Below are positions 1-8,460 of a stretch of 64,000 bases of DNA, piece after piece. The notes beneath the pieces are model-generated. The model was given only the letters and a program-made list of their open reading frames with translations, did not search any database and had not been told where the DNA came from. Numbering within the stretch: position 1 is the stretch's first letter; each line of letters starts with the position of its first letter. The stretch covers positions 62,001 through 126,000 of the forward strand of contig DASZUG010000090.1 in NCBI GenBank assembly GCA_035547755.1, read 5' to 3'. Source of the stretch: Mesorhizobium_L sp035547755 (GTDB lineage Bacteria > Pseudomonadota > Alphaproteobacteria > Rhizobiales > Rhizobiaceae). The translations under genes and the position numbers were made by a program.

Positions 1-138
1 TTCGAGGACCCGCAATGGTTCATCAGGGTGCATCAGGAACTCGCTGATCAGGTCCTCTCGCGTGAAACGGATGCTGCGCTGAAGCTTCTTTCGGGGCATC
101 TCGCCTCTACGTTGGAGGTGGTCTATGGAAAGGACTGA
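1..138 (+). CDS. GntR-family regulator, C-terminal fragment (FCD domain)
   Basis: The first 138 bases read open in frame 1 and end with TGA at 136-138, giving the last 45 residues of a protein whose start lies outside the window. The tail (RETDAALKLLSGHLAST) has the helix pattern of the FCD ligand-binding domain of GntR/FadR regulators, whose last helices usually supply a metal-ligand histidine. It overlaps the following transporter ATPase by 14 bases, so the regulator is probably co-transcribed with the importer and may control it. The DNA-binding half is not visible, so the family call rests on the tail and context only. Confidence 0.7.
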   Translation, partial: FEDPQWFIRVHQELADQVLSRETDAALKLLSGHLASTLEVVYGKD

Positions 139-937
139 CCTCCATGGTCTTGCCGGACAGGGAGCCTGTGCCGTAAGGCCTGCGGCGATCGAATTCCGGG
201 AAGTCGGTCTTGCCTATAGCGGCAAGCCGATCCTTGCCGACCTGTCGCTTGCGGTCGGCAAGGGCGAGATCGTCTGCGTCATCGGCCCTTCCGGCTGCGG
301 CAAGACGACGGCGCTCAGGGTAGCGGGCGGTCTCGTGAGGCCGGGTTCCGGCAGCGTGACGGTCGGGGGCAGGCCGATCACCGGACCGCGACGCGACGTC
401 GCCATCGTCTTCCAGGATTATGGCAAGGCGCTGCTGCCCTGGCGCACCGCCGCCGGCAACGTGTCGCTGGCGCTCGAAGCGGCCGGCGCGCCAATGCGCG
501 AGCGCAAGGTCCGCATTCACGCTCTGCTCGAGAAGGTCGGGCTGCACGGCCATGCCGACAAATATCCAACCGAAATGTCGGGCGGCATGCAGCAGCGGCT
601 GCAGATCGCCCGCTGCCTCGCCCAGGAGCCGTCGGTGCTCCTCATGGACGAGCCTTTCGGGGCACTCGACGCCATGACCCGGCAGACGCTCCAGGACGAG
701 ATGCTGTCGATCGTGGCCGAGACCGGCGCGACTGTTTTCTTCGTCACCCACGACCTCGAAGAGGCGATCTATCTCGGTGACAGGGTGATCGGGTTGCTGC
801 CCAACCCTGGGCGCATCGGCACCATCGCCGAGGTTGGCCTCCCACGCCCGCGCAACCAGCTCGAAACCCGCGAAATGCCGGAATTCCTCAGGCTCAGGCG
901 CGCGCTGTTCGATTTCATCGAGAAAGCGGAAGGATGA
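125..937 (+). CDS. ABC transporter ATP-binding protein, TauB/SsuB/NrtD type
   Basis: Cytoplasmic ATPase subunit of an importer. All nucleotide-binding motifs are present in the 270 residues: Walker A GPSGCGKTT (about 54-62), signature MSGGM (151-155), Walker B LLMDEPFGALD (172-182) and the switch histidine in VTHD (209). The proline-rich C-terminus and DLEEAIYLGDRV segment are typical of the nitrate/sulfonate/taurine/pyrimidine-precursor group. GGAGG at 114-118 sits six bases before ATG 125 and supports this start inside the end of the regulator gene. The next permease overlaps by four bases. No solute-binding protein follows, so it is presumably upstream of the window and the substrate stays unknown. 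Confidence 0.93.
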   Translation: MERTDLHGLAGQGACAVRPAAIEFREVGLAYSGKPILADLSLAVGKGEIVCVIGPSGCGKTTALRVAGGLVRPGSGSVTVGGRPITGPRRDVAIVFQDYGKALLPWRTAAGNVSLALEAAGAPMRERKVRIHALLEKVGLHGHADKYPTEMSGGMQQRLQIARCLAQEPSVLLMDEPFGALDAMTRQTLQDEMLSIVAETGATVFFVTHDLEEAIYLGDRVIGLLPNPGRIGTIAEVGLPRPRNQLETREMPEFLRLRRALFDFIEKAEG

Positions 938-1695
938 GCCGCACGGCAAAGGCGCTGGCTATACCGGCAGCGCTGCTGGTTGCTGCGGAAATCGCCGTCC
1001 GCCTCTCCGGCACGGCCAGCCTCGCGGTCGCGCCGCCGAGTTCCGTGGTCGTCGCACTTCTGGCGGCGCTCGGCGACGGTACCATGCTGGCCGCGACGCG
1101 CGACACGCTGGCTTGCGCCTTCGGCGGCCTCTTCCTCGGCGGGGCGATCGGGCTTGTTCTCGGACTTCTCTTCGGCCTCGTTCGGCCGCTCGACCGGTTG
1201 ATGGAACTGACCGTCGAAGCGATCCGTCCGATCCCTTCCGTCGCGCTCATCCCGATCGGCATGCTCTCGCTCGGCTTCGGCTACGGTTTCGAGATTGCCA
1301 TCGTCGCTTTCGCCTGTGTTTGGACCATGCTGATCATGACGCGCGCAGCGATTGCCGGCATCGAACCGCGCCTGCTGGAGGTTTCGCGGGCGTTGCGCCT
1401 TTCCACGCCCCAGCGCATTTTCAAGATCGTCATTCCGGCGGCGCTTCCGCGCATTATCGTCGCTTTCCGACTGGCCGCCGGCTTCGCGCTGGTCGTGGCG
1501 GTAACCGTCGAGATCGCCGCCAATCCGCAGGGGATGGGTTACGGCATCCTGATCGCGCAGCAATCGCTCAGTCCGCAGCTGATGCTCGCCTATCTCCTCT
1601 GGATCGGCCTCGTCGGCTATGGACTGAACGTTCTTCTTTCGCTGGCGCAGAAGAAACTGCTTGGCCGCGCGGCGATGGTGGAGGTCCGGCGATGA
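934..1695 (+). CDS. ABC transporter permease, TauC/SsuC type (first subunit)
   Basis: Inner-membrane permease of 253 residues with about six hydrophobic segments and a BPD_transp_1 core. The EAA coupling loop that contacts the ATPase is visible as EVSRALRLSTPQRIFKIV. ATG 934 overlaps the ATPase stop (ATGA), and its own stop overlaps the next permease in the same way, so the three genes form one translationally coupled unit. Two different permease genes with one ATPase imply a heterodimeric channel. Many relatives use a single permease homodimer, which makes this arrangement slightly unusual for the subfamily. Substrate class is not resolvable. Confidence 0.93.
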   Translation: MSRTAKALAIPAALLVAAEIAVRLSGTASLAVAPPSSVVVALLAALGDGTMLAATRDTLACAFGGLFLGGAIGLVLGLLFGLVRPLDRLMELTVEAIRPIPSVALIPIGMLSLGFGYGFEIAIVAFACVWTMLIMTRAAIAGIEPRLLEVSRALRLSTPQRIFKIVIPAALPRIIVAFRLAAGFALVVAVTVEIAANPQGMGYGILIAQQSLSPQLMLAYLLWIGLVGYGLNVLLSLAQKKLLGRAAMVEVRR

Positions 1696-2459
1696 ACGCC
1701 CGCCGCGCGCTTTGGCTCGCCGGCAGCTTCCTCGTCGCGGCGGGCTTTGTCTGGCTCTGGCAATGGATCGCCGACCACCGGCTGATCTCGCCGGTCTTCC
1801 TGCCCGGACCCGATCGTGCGTGGGCGGCATTGGTCAAGGGGATGACTGACGGCGACCTCGCCGAAAAACTCTTCGCCACCATCAGGCGCATGATCTATGG
1901 CTGGCTGCTCGCCTCGCTTGTCGGCATCGCGCTTGGCGCCGCCATCGGCACGTCGAAGGTGCTGCGCGAATATCTGGCGCCGATGTTCGAGTTCCTGCGG
2001 CCGCTTCCCGCCTCCTCTATCATCCCTGTCGCGATCGCCCTCCTCGGGCTTTCCGAGCCGATGGCGCTCGTCGTCATCGCCTTCGGTTCTCTCTGGCCGG
2101 TGCTGCTCGCCACTATCCACGGTTTTTCCGCCGTCGAGCCCCGGCTTTATGAGGTCGGCCGGGCGCTTCACCTGTCGCGCCCGGCCGTTATCCTCAAGAT
2201 CGCGCTGCCTTCGGCCAGCCCCGACATCCTCGCCGGCATGCGGCTCGGGCTGACGGTCGCGCTCATCCTGTCCGTCGTCTGCGAGATGCTTGCCGGCCGC
2301 GACGGCCTCGGCAACTGGATCCTGCTCTCGGCGCGCGCCTTCCGCGCGCCCGATCTCTATGCCGGCGTCATCCTGCTCGGCGCATTGGGCTATGTCAGTT
2401 CCGTGGCCATCTCCGCCGTCGAGCACAGGCTGCTCATCTGGCGCGACCGGGCGCGGTGA
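1692..2459 (+). CDS. ABC transporter permease, TauC/SsuC type (second subunit)
   Basis: Second inner-membrane permease, 255 residues from ATG 1692, which overlaps the previous stop by four bases. It keeps its own EAA-like loop (EVGRALHLSRPAVILKIALP), so both subunits should dock on the ATPase. An N-terminal helix is followed by the family segment LPGPDRAWAAL. It is the last intact gene of the operon; the sequence after the stop at 2459 is decayed DNA. The two permeases look diverged enough to suggest an old duplication rather than a recent copy. Confidence 0.92.
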   Translation: MNARRALWLAGSFLVAAGFVWLWQWIADHRLISPVFLPGPDRAWAALVKGMTDGDLAEKLFATIRRMIYGWLLASLVGIALGAAIGTSKVLREYLAPMFEFLRPLPASSIIPVAIALLGLSEPMALVVIAFGSLWPVLLATIHGFSAVEPRLYEVGRALHLSRPAVILKIALPSASPDILAGMRLGLTVALILSVVCEMLAGRDGLGNWILLSARAFRAPDLYAGVILLGALGYVSSVAISAVEHRLLIWRDRAR

Positions 2460-2732
2460 TGACATTCCTCTTCGCCGATGTCTTCTCAGCCCAGAGGTAG
2501 CAGAACGAGGGTGTAGACGCCATTTCGGCGTGGAGCAGTATGTGCCGTCGGACCGACTGATCGAATCCATTGTCGCCGATGCAATGCGCCTGCCGTCGAC
2601 GCTTTTCGGTTTCTCCACGCGGCAGCAAACTCATGCGTCTTAAACCATAAGGATGTCTATGCGTTTCAAGTTCCATGGGCGAGAACACGGGGAAAATAGC
2701 ATAACGTTCGCAATGGCCTTTGCCGTGACGCC

Positions 2733-2885
2733 ATGGAGAAGAGCCTTCTCAAATATATCTGGATGCACACCAACGGCCTTCAGGCGTGGATCTTTGTTGT
2801 CATCCTCGTATCCATGCCGCTTTATTTCTATTCGCTTAGACCTGATCGCCATCCTGCGACAGTCCGCGGATGCGAGGGTGGCTGA
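2733..2885 (+). pseudogene. Truncated 5' stub of an ABC transporter (fused membrane/ATPase exporter type)
   Basis: ATG 2733 opens a 50-codon frame ending TGA 2883-2885. Its first 34 residues (MEKSLLKYIWMHTNGLQ, then a hydrophobic run ending VSMPLYFYS) resemble the N-terminus and first membrane helix of rhizobial MsbA-like ABC exporters. After that the frame enters unrelated low-quality sequence (RPDRHPATVRG) and stops. The remaining five helices and the ATPase domain are missing, so I read it as a deletion remnant. The family match is from memory of the conserved N-terminus. Bases 2460-2732 upstream contain no gene I can support, only a small ACGCC/GGCGT hairpin near 2518. Confidence 0.5.
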
Positions 2886-3553
2886 TGCGATTGGACGGCT
2901 GATCGACGAGGGGCCGGACCGCCATCTCTGCCGGATCAATGTCCTCGCCTTCGCGGATAGAAACGGTTTCGACCAACCTTTCGCGACCTCTACCGGACGG
3001 ACACGATCGAGATCGATCAGCGCCTCAAGATAACCAGCCTGACCTTCCTGTTCACCGATCTGCGCGGCTCCACGGAACTTTACGAACGTGTGGCGACCTA
3101 GCCGCCTTCGACCTCGTGCGCGCGCATTTCCGCGTTCTGAACGACATCGTCGCGGATGAGGCGGGCGCTGTCGTGAAGACGATCGGAGACGCTGTCATGG
3201 CAACATTTCCCTCGCCGGACAGGGCGGTGGCCGCTGCACTCAGGATGCGCGAGGCCATGCGCGAACTGAACGCAAGCCGCGGTCGCGAGGATTTGCTCCT
3301 GAAAATCGGTATACACGAAGGGCCGTGCATCGCCGTGTCGATGAATGAAAGACAGGACTATTTCGGCCAGACGGTGAACATCGCCTCGCGTGTCCAGGGT
3401 CTCGCCACGTCGCAATCGATCTTCGCCACGAACGCGGTGATTTCCGATGCGCGTGCCGCCGCCGTGCTTGACGCCGCAAGCCTCACGCCGGTTTCGCAGG
3501 AAGCCATGCTGCGCGGTGTGGCAAGCGAGATGTCGCTCTACGTCATTCCTTGA
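2845..3553 (+). pseudogene. Class III adenylate/guanylate cyclase with DUF5939-like N-terminus, internally deleted and frameshifted
   Basis: Three reading frames together give one broken protein. The start (RLIDEGPDRHLCRINVLAFA, about 2900-2960) matches the N-terminal segment of DUF5939-type cyclases. It then jumps at about 2970 to FRDLYRTDTIEIDQRLKI, which in intact relatives lies some 200 residues later, so the middle is deleted. The cyclase domain follows: LTFLFTDLRGSTELYERV with the metal aspartate, KTIGDAVMATFP, GIHEGP and FGQTVNIASRVQ. A single-base loss in the GTGTGG run near 3090 breaks the frame: the 3' part reads from 3098 in another frame to TGA at 3553. The 3' part alone lacks the first metal-binding aspartate, so no working enzyme is expected. 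Confidence 0.72.
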
Positions 3554-3574
3554 TCCGATTCCCTGCCGAGGAGA

Positions 3575-3725
3575 TTGAGCATAAAACGTCGGCTCTCTGC
3601 GGTTCTCGCCCTCGACATGATCGGCTACTCCCGCCTGATGGGCGCGCATGAGCACGACACGCTGGCCGCTTTCCGCCGGCACAGAAGAGACATCCTCAAT
3701 CCGAAAGCCGTCCACAGGAAGGGGA
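3575..3725 (+). pseudogene. N-terminal stub of a second class III adenylate cyclase
   Basis: TTG 3575 opens a frame whose first 45-50 residues (KRRLSAVLALDMIGYSRLMG, then LAAFRRHRRDILNPK) match the beginning of stand-alone class III cyclases, up to the region just before the conserved KTTGDG motif. From about 3725 similarity vanishes and the frame runs on through unrelated sequence to 3898. It belongs to a different cyclase subfamily from the preceding remnant, so the locus lost two nucleotide-cyclase genes. The following 3726-3996 stretch holds no further gene I can support; it contains the upstream region of the LysR gene. Confidence 0.55.
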
Positions 3726-3996
3726 TAGCGGAACCCCAAAGATATCGCATAGGGAACTGCCCCGCCCCCACCTCTGGCCTCATGGGCGGAAAAATCCGAA
3801 GCAGATATTATCATGGGCAGCGCGCTGCGGTCAGCATACGGGATACGCAAGCCGCGCAAAACTATCCGAATTTGGTAGCATGCCGACTACCTAAATAGAC
3901 TTATGACCAGTAGATCGGATCCCATCGAAGCCTTGCACCTGGCGCCTCAGAATTCGCGATGCAGTAAGGCCTGGCGATTCATTTTCCGGGAGAGCC

Positions 3997-4923
3997 GTGA
4001 TGACGTTGCGTTTACGGTTGCCATCCGCGCAAGCGATCTTCATGTTCGAAAGCGCCGCACGCCATCTCAATTTCACCCATGCCGCGCGCGAGTTTAACGT
4101 CACACAACCTGCCGTGAGCCGCATGATAGCGCGGCTTGAGGATCATGTCGGCGCAAAACTTTTTCGGCGCACCTCCAGCGGGATCGAACTGACGGAAGAG
4201 GGAAGGGTCCTCTCTACGGCGGTCGCCGGCGGCTTCCATCAGGTCGAGATGGCGCTTGACGACATCAAAGCGCAGCAAAACGGTGCCGGGACGGTGACGC
4301 TCTCCGCCTCGTCCGCTTTCTCCTTGCATTGGTTCATGCCGCGCTTCGATCGCTTCCAGGCCGCTTTTCCCGAAATCGACCTGCGGTTTCAACTGGTCCG
4401 CGGAGAGCCCTCGGGTCCGATCGAGGATGTCGATTTCGCTATTCGTTACAATCAACCTCCCACGGTTGACCAGCACAGCTGGAAGCTCATGGAAGAAGTC
4501 GTCCTGCCGGTCTGCAGCCCTGCGTATCTCGAGGAATATGGCACTCTGGACAATTGTCCCGATTTGCGGGGGCACACATTGGCGCATCTCGCCGATTCCC
4601 CGCGCATCCCATGGTTTCGCTATCTCTCCACGTTCCACTACCCTTCGCCTGCCGGTAGCCGCAGCCTGACCTTTACCGATTACACCCTCGTCATCCAGGC
4701 CGCGATCAAGGGCAGGGGGGTGGCACTTGGCTGGTGGCATGTGGTGGCGCATGAGCTGCTGCAAAGGGGCCTTGTGCAGGCGGCGAAGCATGAATTGCGG
4801 ACGGGCGATTACTATCACCTCGTGGCAACCAAACGACGGCCGTTGCGCAAATCCGCAATCCTGGTTCGGGATTGGCTGCTCGACGAGATGAGTCTTCTCC
4901 GGCAACAAATCCTGAGGGAATAG
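3997..4923 (+). CDS. LysR-type transcriptional regulator, GcvA-like
   Basis: Activator/repressor of about 308 residues. The N-terminal winged helix-turn-helix (FESAARHLNFTHAAREF, then NVTQPAVSRMIARLE, residues about 17-52) is followed by a LysR_substrate effector domain (about 95-300). The text GTG-ATG at 3997-4002 offers two starts three bases apart; GGGAGAG lies just before. The gene reads in the same direction as the catabolic cluster starting at 5122, unlike the usual divergent LysR layout, with a 200-base spacer between. Context suggests it senses the substrate of that cluster. The effector cannot be named from sequence. Confidence 0.92.
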   Translation: MMTLRLRLPSAQAIFMFESAARHLNFTHAAREFNVTQPAVSRMIARLEDHVGAKLFRRTSSGIELTEEGRVLSTAVAGGFHQVEMALDDIKAQQNGAGTVTLSASSAFSLHWFMPRFDRFQAAFPEIDLRFQLVRGEPSGPIEDVDFAIRYNQPPTVDQHSWKLMEEVVLPVCSPAYLEEYGTLDNCPDLRGHTLAHLADSPRIPWFRYLSTFHYPSPAGSRSLTFTDYTLVIQAAIKGRGVALGWWHVVAHELLQRGLVQAAKHELRTGDYYHLVATKRRPLRKSAILVRDWLLDEMSLLRQQILRE

Positions 4924-4972
4924 CGGCTAACCGTGAAGAGCTAGACATGACTCCAAGTTATGTCGCTCCTCA

Positions 4973-4988
4973 CAATTTTGGACAATTG
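4973..4988. promoter_or_regulatory. Possible LysR operator upstream of the catabolic cluster
   Basis: CAATTTTGGACAATTG is an inverted repeat (CAATT/AATTG around a six-base centre) in the 198-base gap between the LysR gene and the acyl-CoA synthetase gene. Its spacing fits the loose T-N11-A pattern of LysR boxes, and it sits in AT-rich sequence about 150 bases before the next start codon. This is an inference from symmetry and position only. Confidence 0.25.
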
Positions 4989-5121
4989 AATGTAATTCCC
5001 CTGTTGTATGGTGTCCTGATGGCAATTCGCATCAACTCCACATCATGGCTGCCATATTGGAAGCGGGGAGGTTGCTCTGTCGACGCAGGCTTTCGAACTC
5101 CATCCATCTTCCGGCCTCTCG

Positions 5122-7266
5122 ATGCGGAGGGGCGGAAATGATGTGGTTCACAGGCTCGATCCGCTCCTCAAACCGCTTTCGATTGCGCTGGTCGGCGCGT
5201 CGAGGCGTCCTTCGACGCCTGGCAACACCATGGTTCGGGCCGTCGCAACGGATGGCTATGGTGGCCGCGTTTACCCGATCAATCCGAAATATGACGAGGT
5301 GGAGGGATTTGCCTGCTACCCCGATCTCGCAAGCCTTCCCGAACAAGTCGACCATGTCGTCCTCGGCTTGGGGAATGAACAATTGGAAAGCGGCTTGCGC
5401 GATGCCGTTAGTCACGGAGCGAAAGCGGTCACCATCTTTGCCAGTTGCGACGTCACCGGAACCCCCGACGATGGGCTGGCTGATCGTCTGATTGCCATCG
5501 CCCGTGAAGCGGGCATTGTCATGTGTGGCGGCAACTGCATGGGTTTCAGCAACCCAGGCATCGGGCTGCGCGTCGTCGGCTACGCGGGCGCAATTGCCAT
5601 GAAGCCTGGCGGGATCGCCTTCATCACGCAATCCGGCAGTGCCTTCGGCGCACTCGCCTACAATGATCCGCGTTTGAAATTCTCGCTTTGCGTTTCGAGC
5701 GGCCGCGAATTCACGACTACCGCGGCGGACTATCTCGACTGGACCCTCGACCAGCCTGAGACGCGTGTGGTGGGGCTTTTTCTGGAGACGGCCCGCGATC
5801 CGGCTCGATTTGCCCAGGCTCTCGAAAGAGCCGACGGCCTCGGCATCCCGATCGTCGCCCTCAAGATAGGGCGCACGCCTCTGAGCGCCCATTTCGCCGC
5901 TGGCCATAGCGGGGCGATCGCGGGGGACAACGCGGCTTACGAGGCCCTCTTCAGCAAGTGGGGCGTGATGAGCGTCGATACGCTCGATCAACTCGCCGCC
6001 AATCTCCTGCTGTTTTCCGCAGGCCGCCCGGCGGCGGTAGGCGGATTGGCCAGCCTGCACGATTCGGGCGGTGAGCGCGAAATGGTCGCCGATCTCGCGG
6101 CAGCCCATGGCGTGCCTTTTGGTGCGATTTCTGGCGCGACACTGGATCGTCTGAAACCACATCTCGATAGCGGCCTCAAGCCTGCGAATCCCCTTGACGT
6201 ATGGGGATCCGGCCGGGATTTCGAGCACCATGTCGAAGCATGCATGGACGCCATGCTGGATGATCCGGCGGTAGCCATGGGTGCTCTTTTCCAGGACGTC
6301 CGCGATGATTCCTATGTCGCGTCCGGCTTTGCGAGGGCAATCGTCGCCTCCGCCCGGAAAACCACCAAGCCTGTACTCATTGCCACCAACTTCGCTTCTT
6401 CCAATCACCGTGCATTGGCCCTTGCGACAAGCGAGGCGGGCGTGCCTGTTATCGACGGCACCGAAGAGGCGCTCAACGCGGTGAGGAATATGTTTGGGTT
6501 CCGGGACCGGCACGCGTCGGAAAAAACCTGGTTGTCGGGAGTTGCCGATGCGGTACGCCAGCGATGGCGTCATCGGTTGGCGAACGGTCAGCCCATGGAT
6601 GAAGCGGCCAGCCTATCGCTTCTTGGCGATTATGGCATCGCAATTCCGCGCATGGCTTTCGTCCGGACCCTGGCGGAAGCGCGGTCGGTGGCGGAAGAGA
6701 TCGGTTTTCCGGTGGCGCTCAAGACGGCGGCGGAAGGCATCAGCCACAAAACCGATCAGGACGGCGTCAGGCTGGGAATTGACGAAAAGACGCTGACGCC
6801 GGCGTACACCGATCTGGCCGGCCGATTGGGTCCCCAGATGATCGTCGCCGAGATGGCGCCCAAGGGCGTCGAGATCGCTTTCGGAATGGTGCGCGATCCG
6901 CAGTTCGGCCCCTATGTGGTGGCGGCATCCGGCGGCACCTGGATCGAAATGATGAAAGACCGGGCGCTGCGATTGCCGCCGCTAAGCCTGCAGGAGGCGG
7001 AAGCGATGATCTCGGAATTGCGGATCAATCCGTTGCTGGACGGCATGAGAGGAATGCCGCCGGCGGACAGAGCCGCCATCACGGAAGCGCTCGCGCGGTT
7101 TTCGATGATGGCTGCGGATCTCGGCGATCTCATCGATGAAATGGATGTCAACCCGCTTCTTGCCTCGGCGCGGGGCTGCATGGCCGTCGATGCGCTGGTG
7201 ATCCCGGCAGCGGCAGGCAAGACAAAGGTAAATTCCGAAGGGAACGAGGATGCGCTTCGAACTTAA
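5122..7266 (+). CDS. ADP-forming acyl-CoA synthetase (acetate--CoA ligase family), fused alpha-beta form
   Basis: A 714-residue enzyme predicted to convert a carboxylic acid, CoA and ATP to the acyl-CoA, ADP and phosphate. Domain order: CoA-binding Rossmann fold (about 12-140, IALVGASRRPSTPGN), succinyl-CoA-ligase-like flavodoxin domains (about 150-455), and a C-terminal ATP-grasp (about 485-700, FPVALKTAAEGISHKTD and EMDVNPLL). The phospho-histidine motif AAGHSGAIAG is intact at His262. The ATG at 5122 has no ribosome site, whereas GTG 5143 is preceded by GGAGGGGCGGA at 5126-5136 and leads directly into the family N-terminus (VHRLDPLLKP), so the real start may be 5143. Its end overlaps the next gene by 17 bases. 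The acid substrate is unknown. Confidence 0.92.
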   Translation: MRRGGNDVVHRLDPLLKPLSIALVGASRRPSTPGNTMVRAVATDGYGGRVYPINPKYDEVEGFACYPDLASLPEQVDHVVLGLGNEQLESGLRDAVSHGAKAVTIFASCDVTGTPDDGLADRLIAIAREAGIVMCGGNCMGFSNPGIGLRVVGYAGAIAMKPGGIAFITQSGSAFGALAYNDPRLKFSLCVSSGREFTTTAADYLDWTLDQPETRVVGLFLETARDPARFAQALERADGLGIPIVALKIGRTPLSAHFAAGHSGAIAGDNAAYEALFSKWGVMSVDTLDQLAANLLLFSAGRPAAVGGLASLHDSGGEREMVADLAAAHGVPFGAISGATLDRLKPHLDSGLKPANPLDVWGSGRDFEHHVEACMDAMLDDPAVAMGALFQDVRDDSYVASGFARAIVASARKTTKPVLIATNFASSNHRALALATSEAGVPVIDGTEEALNAVRNMFGFRDRHASEKTWLSGVADAVRQRWRHRLANGQPMDEAASLSLLGDYGIAIPRMAFVRTLAEARSVAEEIGFPVALKTAAEGISHKTDQDGVRLGIDEKTLTPAYTDLAGRLGPQMIVAEMAPKGVEIAFGMVRDPQFGPYVVAASGGTWIEMMKDRALRLPPLSLQEAEAMISELRINPLLDGMRGMPPADRAAITEALARFSMMAADLGDLIDEMDVNPLLASARGCMAVDALVIPAAAGKTKVNSEGNEDALRT

Positions 7267-8419
7267 CGCCCGTGAAAAAGAGCTTGCACGCAACGGGAGA
7301 GATTTCTGCGACCAGGTTCTTTTGCCTCTCGAAATCATCACGGACGAGCATGGCGAACTACCGATGGACAAGCGCGAGGCCGTCAAGCAGGCCGTTCGTG
7401 ATTGGGGTCTTGCCGGCATCAACCAATCCAGGGAGGATGGCGGCCTCGGCCTCACCATGGTCGAGCAGACGGCCATCGAAGAACAGCTCGGCCGCGTTAC
7501 GAACGGCTTGTGGAGCTGTGTCTGGCGGCCACCGGTCAGCCTGAGGTTCGGCACGCGCTCGCAGAAGGAGAAGTACCTCGTTCCGTCATGTCACGGGCAT
7601 CGCCGCGGCTGCTTTGCGATCACCGAAGAAGGAGCGGGCTCGGATCCGCGCCGCGTCCAGACAAGCGCACGGCGGGGAGAAGGCGGATGGGTCATCACCG
7701 GCGAGAAATGGTTCGTCACCTCCTACAATGCCAGCGATTTCATCATCGTCCATGCCCATGTGGACGGCGATCCCGACAAGCCGACGCTGTTCCTCGTCGA
7801 CAAGCCGGCGCCGAACCTCGTTCACAAGCGCTCACCGAAATTCATGCACAATTTCGCTTTCGACCATGCGGAACTCCGCTTCGACGATGTCCTCGTCGGC
7901 GAAGACAAGATGCTGGGAGGGATCGGCCAGGGTTTCGAGTTGACAAAGGACTGGTTCGTCGAGGCGCGCTTGCAGATCGCCTCGCACGCGATCGGAGCCG
8001 CGACGCGGGCGGCCGAAATCGCCAACGATCATGCCACCTCCCGCCACCAGTTCGATCGCCCGATCCGTGATTTCCAGGGCGTCGAATTCATGCTCGCCGA
8101 TATGGCGGTCGAAATTTTTGCCGCTAAATCGGCGCTCTACCGGGTGGCCTGGGAAATCGACAGCGGCGTTGACCGGAAGCAGGTCCATGCCCATGCGAGC
8201 GCGCTGAAACTCTATTGCTCGGAGGTGTCCGGCAGGGTCATCGACAAGGCGCTGCAGATACTGGGCGGCCGCGGCTACATGCGCGAAAACCCCGTTGAAC
8301 GGCTTTACCGGGATATCCGCGTCGACCGTATCTGGGAAGGCACATCGGAAATCCAGCGCACCGTCATTGGCGGGCAGATCCGCAAACGCGGCCTCGGCCT
8401 TTACACCGAAGTCGCATAA
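7250..8419 (+). CDS. Acyl-CoA dehydrogenase family protein
   Basis: FAD enzyme of 389 residues predicted to introduce an alpha-beta double bond into an acyl-CoA. It has the N-terminal helical, middle beta-barrel and C-terminal helical domains in the normal order. The catalytic-base region reads RIWEGTSEIQR, with the glutamate at the position used by short/medium-chain enzymes. The flavin-contact motif is ITEEGAGSD instead of the commoner ITEPGAGSD. QILGGRGYMRENPVERLYRD is the usual C-terminal FAD contact. It overlaps the CoA synthetase gene by 17 bases, so its natural substrate is likely the thioester made by that enzyme. Fatty acids are not implied: no hydratase or thiolase accompanies it. 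Confidence 0.93.
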   Translation: MRFELNAREKELARNGRDFCDQVLLPLEIITDEHGELPMDKREAVKQAVRDWGLAGINQSREDGGLGLTMVEQTAIEEQLGRVTNGLWSCVWRPPVSLRFGTRSQKEKYLVPSCHGHRRGCFAITEEGAGSDPRRVQTSARRGEGGWVITGEKWFVTSYNASDFIIVHAHVDGDPDKPTLFLVDKPAPNLVHKRSPKFMHNFAFDHAELRFDDVLVGEDKMLGGIGQGFELTKDWFVEARLQIASHAIGAATRAAEIANDHATSRHQFDRPIRDFQGVEFMLADMAVEIFAAKSALYRVAWEIDSGVDRKQVHAHASALKLYCSEVSGRVIDKALQILGGRGYMRENPVERLYRDIRVDRIWEGTSEIQRTVIGGQIRKRGLGLYTEVA

Positions 8420-8460
8420 CGCGGCATGACACGTATCATCGCGGGGAGGACAACAGCGCA

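Noticed and set aside
3085..3095. Cyclase frameshift treated as possible sequencing error
   Set aside because: A single missing base could be an error, but the in-gene deletion near 2970 independently breaks the protein, so pseudogene status stands.
5032..6573. A 513-codon minus-strand frame opposite the acyl-CoA synthetase gene
   Set aside because: Same shadow pattern; the plus-strand gene has complete motifs including the phospho-histidine.
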